Below are positions 61,615 to 64,000 of a stretch of 64,000 bases of DNA, in pieces (the stretch's first letter is position 1; the number at the start of each line of letters is the position of its first letter). The position numbers and the translations under genes are program-made. The notes under the pieces were generated by a model. The model was not told where the DNA came from, searched no databases, and saw only the letters and a program-made list of their open reading frames with translations. Location: contig JAFWSJ010000014.1 in NCBI GenBank assembly GCA_017524405.1, forward strand, positions 1 through 64,000. The letters run 5' to 3'. The stretch comes from Candidatus Saccharimonadota bacterium. Lineage in GTDB: Bacteria > Patescibacteriota > Saccharimonadia > Saccharimonadales > Saccharimonadaceae.

Positions 61615-61944
61615 TTAGAACTCCAATCCTTCCTTGCGTGCGGCATCAGCGAGAGCGCTCATGCGACCTGCATAAAGGCGAGAACCGCGATCGAAGACAA
61701 CCTTCGAGATCTTGGCTTTCTTTGCTTTCTTTGCGATTTCGCTACCGATGAATGCGGCGAGTTCGGACTTGCTGCCTTTCTGCTTGCTACCAACAGTAGT
61801 AGCATAGGCGAGCGTTACACCCTTATCGTCGTCGATAATCTGTGCGGTAACGTGAAGATTGCTGATATTTACGCTAAGGCGTGGGCGTTCAGCAGTGCCG
61901 TGAATCTTTGCACGAGTGCGATTCGCTCTAAATTCTGCTTTCAT
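61615..61944 (-). CDS. rplR: 50S ribosomal protein L18
   Basis: A 109-aa 5S-rRNA-binding protein: RPRLSVNISNLHVTAQII, IGSEIAKKAKKAKI and FDRGSRLYAGRMSALADAAR. Two nt after rplF. Confidence 0.97.
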   Translation of the reverse strand: MKAEFRANRTRAKIHGTAERPRLSVNISNLHVTAQIIDDDKGVTLAYATTVGSKQKGSKSELAAFIGSEIAKKAKKAKISKVVFDRGSRLYAGRMSALADAARKEGLEF

Positions 61945-61946
61945 TT

Positions 61947-62483
61947 TTACTTCTTCCCTGCCTTACCGGCTTTACGGATAATATATTCGTCAACGTACTT
62001 AATACCCTTGCCCTTGTATGGTTCAGGTTTCTTAAGTGCGCGGATCTCAGCTGCGACCTGGCCGACCTTCTGCTTGTCGATGCCAGAGACGGTGATAACC
62101 ATCTTGTCAGTCTTAAGCTCGATACCTTCTGGAGCTTTGTACTTGACTGGATGGCTAAAGCCAAGAGCCATTTCGATTTCTTTTGGACCACCACTTAGGC
62201 GGAAACCAACACCATTGATCTCGAGTTTCTTCTCGAAACCTTTGGTGACGCCCTGAACGGCGTTGTTGAGCAACGCGCGCTGAAGACCATGCCAAGCTTT
62301 TGACTTTGGCTCGTCATCAGAGCGAGTAATGATGATTTGATTACCCTCGACCTTAGTCTGGGTATTGGCCTGGACAGGAACCGTAAGCGTGCCCTTAGGT
62401 CCAGCGACGGTAATTTCCTTGTCGCCGACCGTAATTGTCACGCCTGCAGGAACCTCTACAGGTAGTTTTCCGATACGACTCAC
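61947..62483 (-). CDS. rplF: 50S ribosomal protein L6
   Basis: A 178-aa protein with both L6 repeats (SRIGKLPVEVPAGVTI; GYKGKGIKYVDEYIIRKAG). The start is GTG after AAGAAGGGAC. It has its own promoter (TACAAT upstream), so the spc-type operon begins at L6 here instead of L14. Confidence 0.95.
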   Translation of the reverse strand: MSRIGKLPVEVPAGVTITVGDKEITVAGPKGTLTVPVQANTQTKVEGNQIIITRSDDEPKSKAWHGLQRALLNNAVQGVTKGFEKKLEINGVGFRLSGGPKEIEMALGFSHPVKYKAPEGIELKTDKMVITVSGIDKQKVGQVAAEIRALKKPEPYKGKGIKYVDEYIIRKAGKAGKK

Positions 62484-62545
62484 TATAAGTCCCTTCTTGT
62501 TAATAATATCTCGGTTATTGTATCATAACTGATTAAAAATTGCAA

Positions 62546-62575
62546 GAAAAAACCGCCGGTTTTTAAGCCGGCGGC
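62546..62575 (-). terminator. intrinsic terminator
   Basis: CCGCCGG/CCGGCGG stem followed by TTTTTTC on the minus strand; it ends the orphan gene upstream of rplF. Confidence 0.85.
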
Positions 62576-62585
62576 CCTTTACATT

Positions 62586-63923
62586 TTAGAGAGAAATTCC
62601 GAGTTCATTAAGGATTTGTAAATAGATCGATATTGGCAGCCTCTTATAGTTGTGATTCTTGTGGACCACATCTGGTTGAGCTCTCGCATAAGATTTGCTG
62701 TTCTTATACATTTCTAGCCCTTCAAGATAGCTCTTTCCGTGCCAGCAATAGATCGCTCCTGGGACGATAGAATCTACTAGAATTATCCATTCGTCCCCGA
62801 TTTTTGAAGCTACTGCGATATACTTCCCGAAGACTGAGGCCTTTTTGGTCTTGACACTATTGGGTTTGATATTGAAGACTTTGGTCTGACTGCTGACATT
62901 CTTCAAGGACTCATGGAGCCTATCGATTTGATTGAGTATCATTAATCCATATTCCCTATTGTCCTTTTTCTCGCCATTGCTTGCGTGTTTTATGCTCCTT
63001 TCCGTTTCGGATTCGTCCTTCTCGGCAAAGAACTCTGTAATTTCCATGCCGATAGCTTCTCCAAAAGCGTGGACCGAGTCGTACTCTTCATACCTGCCTC
63101 TATCTACGAAATCGAGATCGGCGCGATGTTTATAGTACGCCTCAAGCTTTTCTTGGTTGTCCTCGAATATCGCTATTGCGATATCTTTGTCTTCCTTGTT
63201 TTGGCTCTTTTCGAAAAGAATCTTAGCGAGTTTTTCGGTGGCGTTGCGGTCGTCTAGGATGCTCGCAACCCGGATGTACCAATTCACAATCTCGGCAAGG
63301 TCCATTGGGTCGATTTCGATATCTTTGGACTTTCGGACGCCACATTCAAATGCTGAACGGATCCCCTCGATAGCATATTCCCTAGCTGCTTTCACCTGGT
63401 CGTATATGAGCCCCTTTACGTCTTTCAGGGTGCCTTCGTCGGTTCCTGAACGCTCGTCAAAGATGTGGTAGAAATGGTCGTCGTCGCCTTTGACATATAC
63501 GGCACTTGAGAAAACGTTGAACATGCAATACGTATACTCGCTTATAATTTTCCCTTCTTTCGTATTCTTGTTGACGGTATAATTCTTGCCTACAAAGCGA
63601 TGCAGTATCGGGTAGAGTAATTCTTTTACCACCATATTGCCCCACTTTTGCTCGGTTTCCTTATCGAGCTCGTCCGTTGTTAGTGCCGGATAGTACTCCG
63701 TCATTATCTCCCAGACAAGTGTGTCTTGAGGAGATGGTATCATCTTAAATACTTCTAGGTAGCGATTAAATGCTGCGCTGAATGCCGTTGGCCCCAGCTC
63801 AACCAAGCGTTTTTTGATCGTCGTTTTCGTGACTTTGCCAATTTCTGTCGTGTATAGTCGTTTGCTGCCGTTCTTGTCTCGTACGTCTTCGTACATTCTC
63901 TCTTTATAAATGTTAATGTTCAT
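62586..63923 (-). CDS. hypothetical protein, 445 aa
   Basis: A large soluble orphan, mostly alpha-helical, with no signal peptide or membrane segment and no motif I recognise. Helical blocks such as VKAAREYAIEGIRSAFECG and LAKILFEKSQNKEDKDIAIAIFEDN suggest a helical-repeat middle; a beta-rich segment with ASKIGDEWIILVDSIVPGAIYCWHG follows near 380. The start at 63923 is chosen for AAAGGGGTAAAGC; an in-frame GTG seven codons earlier lacks one. Codon use differs from the neighbouring ribosomal genes. Confidence 0.65.
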   Translation of the reverse strand: MNINIYKERMYEDVRDKNGSKRLYTTEIGKVTKTTIKKRLVELGPTAFSAAFNRYLEVFKMIPSPQDTLVWEIMTEYYPALTTDELDKETEQKWGNMVVKELLYPILHRFVGKNYTVNKNTKEGKIISEYTYCMFNVFSSAVYVKGDDDHFYHIFDERSGTDEGTLKDVKGLIYDQVKAAREYAIEGIRSAFECGVRKSKDIEIDPMDLAEIVNWYIRVASILDDRNATEKLAKILFEKSQNKEDKDIAIAIFEDNQEKLEAYYKHRADLDFVDRGRYEEYDSVHAFGEAIGMEITEFFAEKDESETERSIKHASNGEKKDNREYGLMILNQIDRLHESLKNVSSQTKVFNIKPNSVKTKKASVFGKYIAVASKIGDEWIILVDSIVPGAIYCWHGKSYLEGLEMYKNSKSYARAQPDVVHKNHNYKRLPISIYLQILNELGISL

Positions 63924-63953
63924 ATGCTTTACCCCTTTGCACACAAAAAAGAT

Positions 63954-63974
63954 TTAGGCTCCATACGGGCCCAT
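63954..63974 (-). CDS. leaderless micro-ORF (6 aa)
   Basis: TATAAT (63981-63986), 6 nt, ATG GGC CCG TAT GGA GCC TAA (MGPYGA). It lies 30 nt before the ATG of the 445-aa orphan and has the exact spacing of the window's leaderless genes. Confidence 0.35.
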   Translation of the reverse strand: MGPYGA

Positions 63975-64000
63975 GCCTTTATTATACCACAGATATGCGG

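Noticed and set aside
1-64000. CRISPR arrays, insertion sequences, rRNA genes or prophage
   Set aside because: No regularly spaced direct repeats, no transposase or integrase-like proteins, and no rRNA signatures were seen on reading the window; the lysozyme domain at 48826 belongs to a signal-peptide protein, not a phage cluster.

Overview
The window looks like part of a small, streamlined bacterial genome of the Patescibacteria/CPR type, most likely a Saccharibacterium (TM7); this is an inference from gene content and style, since no rRNA gene is present. Supporting signs are very tight packing with 1-8 nt gaps or ATGA/TAATG overlaps, tRNAs with encoded CCA ends, zinc-free versions of S4, L36, DnaX and RecR, no biosynthetic pathways, and many surface and wall-active proteins. 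UGA is an ordinary stop (for example at 14367-14369 and at the murT/gatD junction), so this is not the UGA=Gly code of Gracilibacteria.

Layout. 1-3 kb: the end of a tRNA-Gln gene, small orphan genes, a DUF308-like and a hemolysin III-like membrane protein. 3-8 kb: tRNA-Ala, prmC, a repeat-bearing coiled-coil protein and a two-gene ABC exporter. 8-13 kb: a secreted cutinase-like esterase with an in-frame UGA, a CapA-like protein and the murT-gatD pair. 13-16 kb: two tandem FemAB-like aminoacyltransferases and a small hydrolase. 16-19 kb: ung, tmk, DUF1653 and hisS. 19-27 kb: tRNA-Phe, glyA, the replication/repair run dnaX-dnaB-(GT-C membrane protein)-ybaB-recR, and an aquaporin. 27-36 kb: rplJ-rplL with an L10 leader, rlmH, membrane proteins, a GH97 glycosidase and a YgjP-like metallopeptidase. 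36-43 kb: a 1998-residue surface protein ending in a tyrosine phosphatase domain, flanked by tRNA-Tyr and tRNA-Thr. 43-48 kb: a TPR protein, DNA polymerase III delta', a RluD-type synthase, a CmpB-type membrane protein, trpS and tRNA-Ala. 48-52 kb: a three-gene wall-hydrolase operon. 52-62.5 kb: rpsI-rplM-rplQ-rpoA-rpsD-rpsK-rpsM-rpmJ-infA, a sortase-like protein without catalytic residues, secY, a beta-helix surface protein and rplO-rpsE-rplR-rplF. The window ends in a 445-aa orphan.

Two expression styles coexist. At least fourteen genes have a TATAAT-like -10 box ending exactly 6 or 7 nt before the start codon, which predicts leaderless mRNAs. Several orphan genes instead have strong Shine-Dalgarno sites, near-consensus promoters (TTGACA-17-TATAAT in three cases) and a micro-ORF ending at or just before their start codon or lying in their leader.

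The most distinctive biology is at the surface: a giant N-anchored adhesin carrying a protein/lipid phosphatase domain, a secreted lysozyme + NlpC/P60 hydrolase with two membrane-anchored partners, an anchored cutinase-like esterase, a beta-helix protein with a sorting-like tail, and a sortase-fold protein that has lost its catalytic His and Cys. Together with FemAB, MurT/GatD and CapA they suggest a cell that remodels its own wall and acts on that of a partner bacterium.
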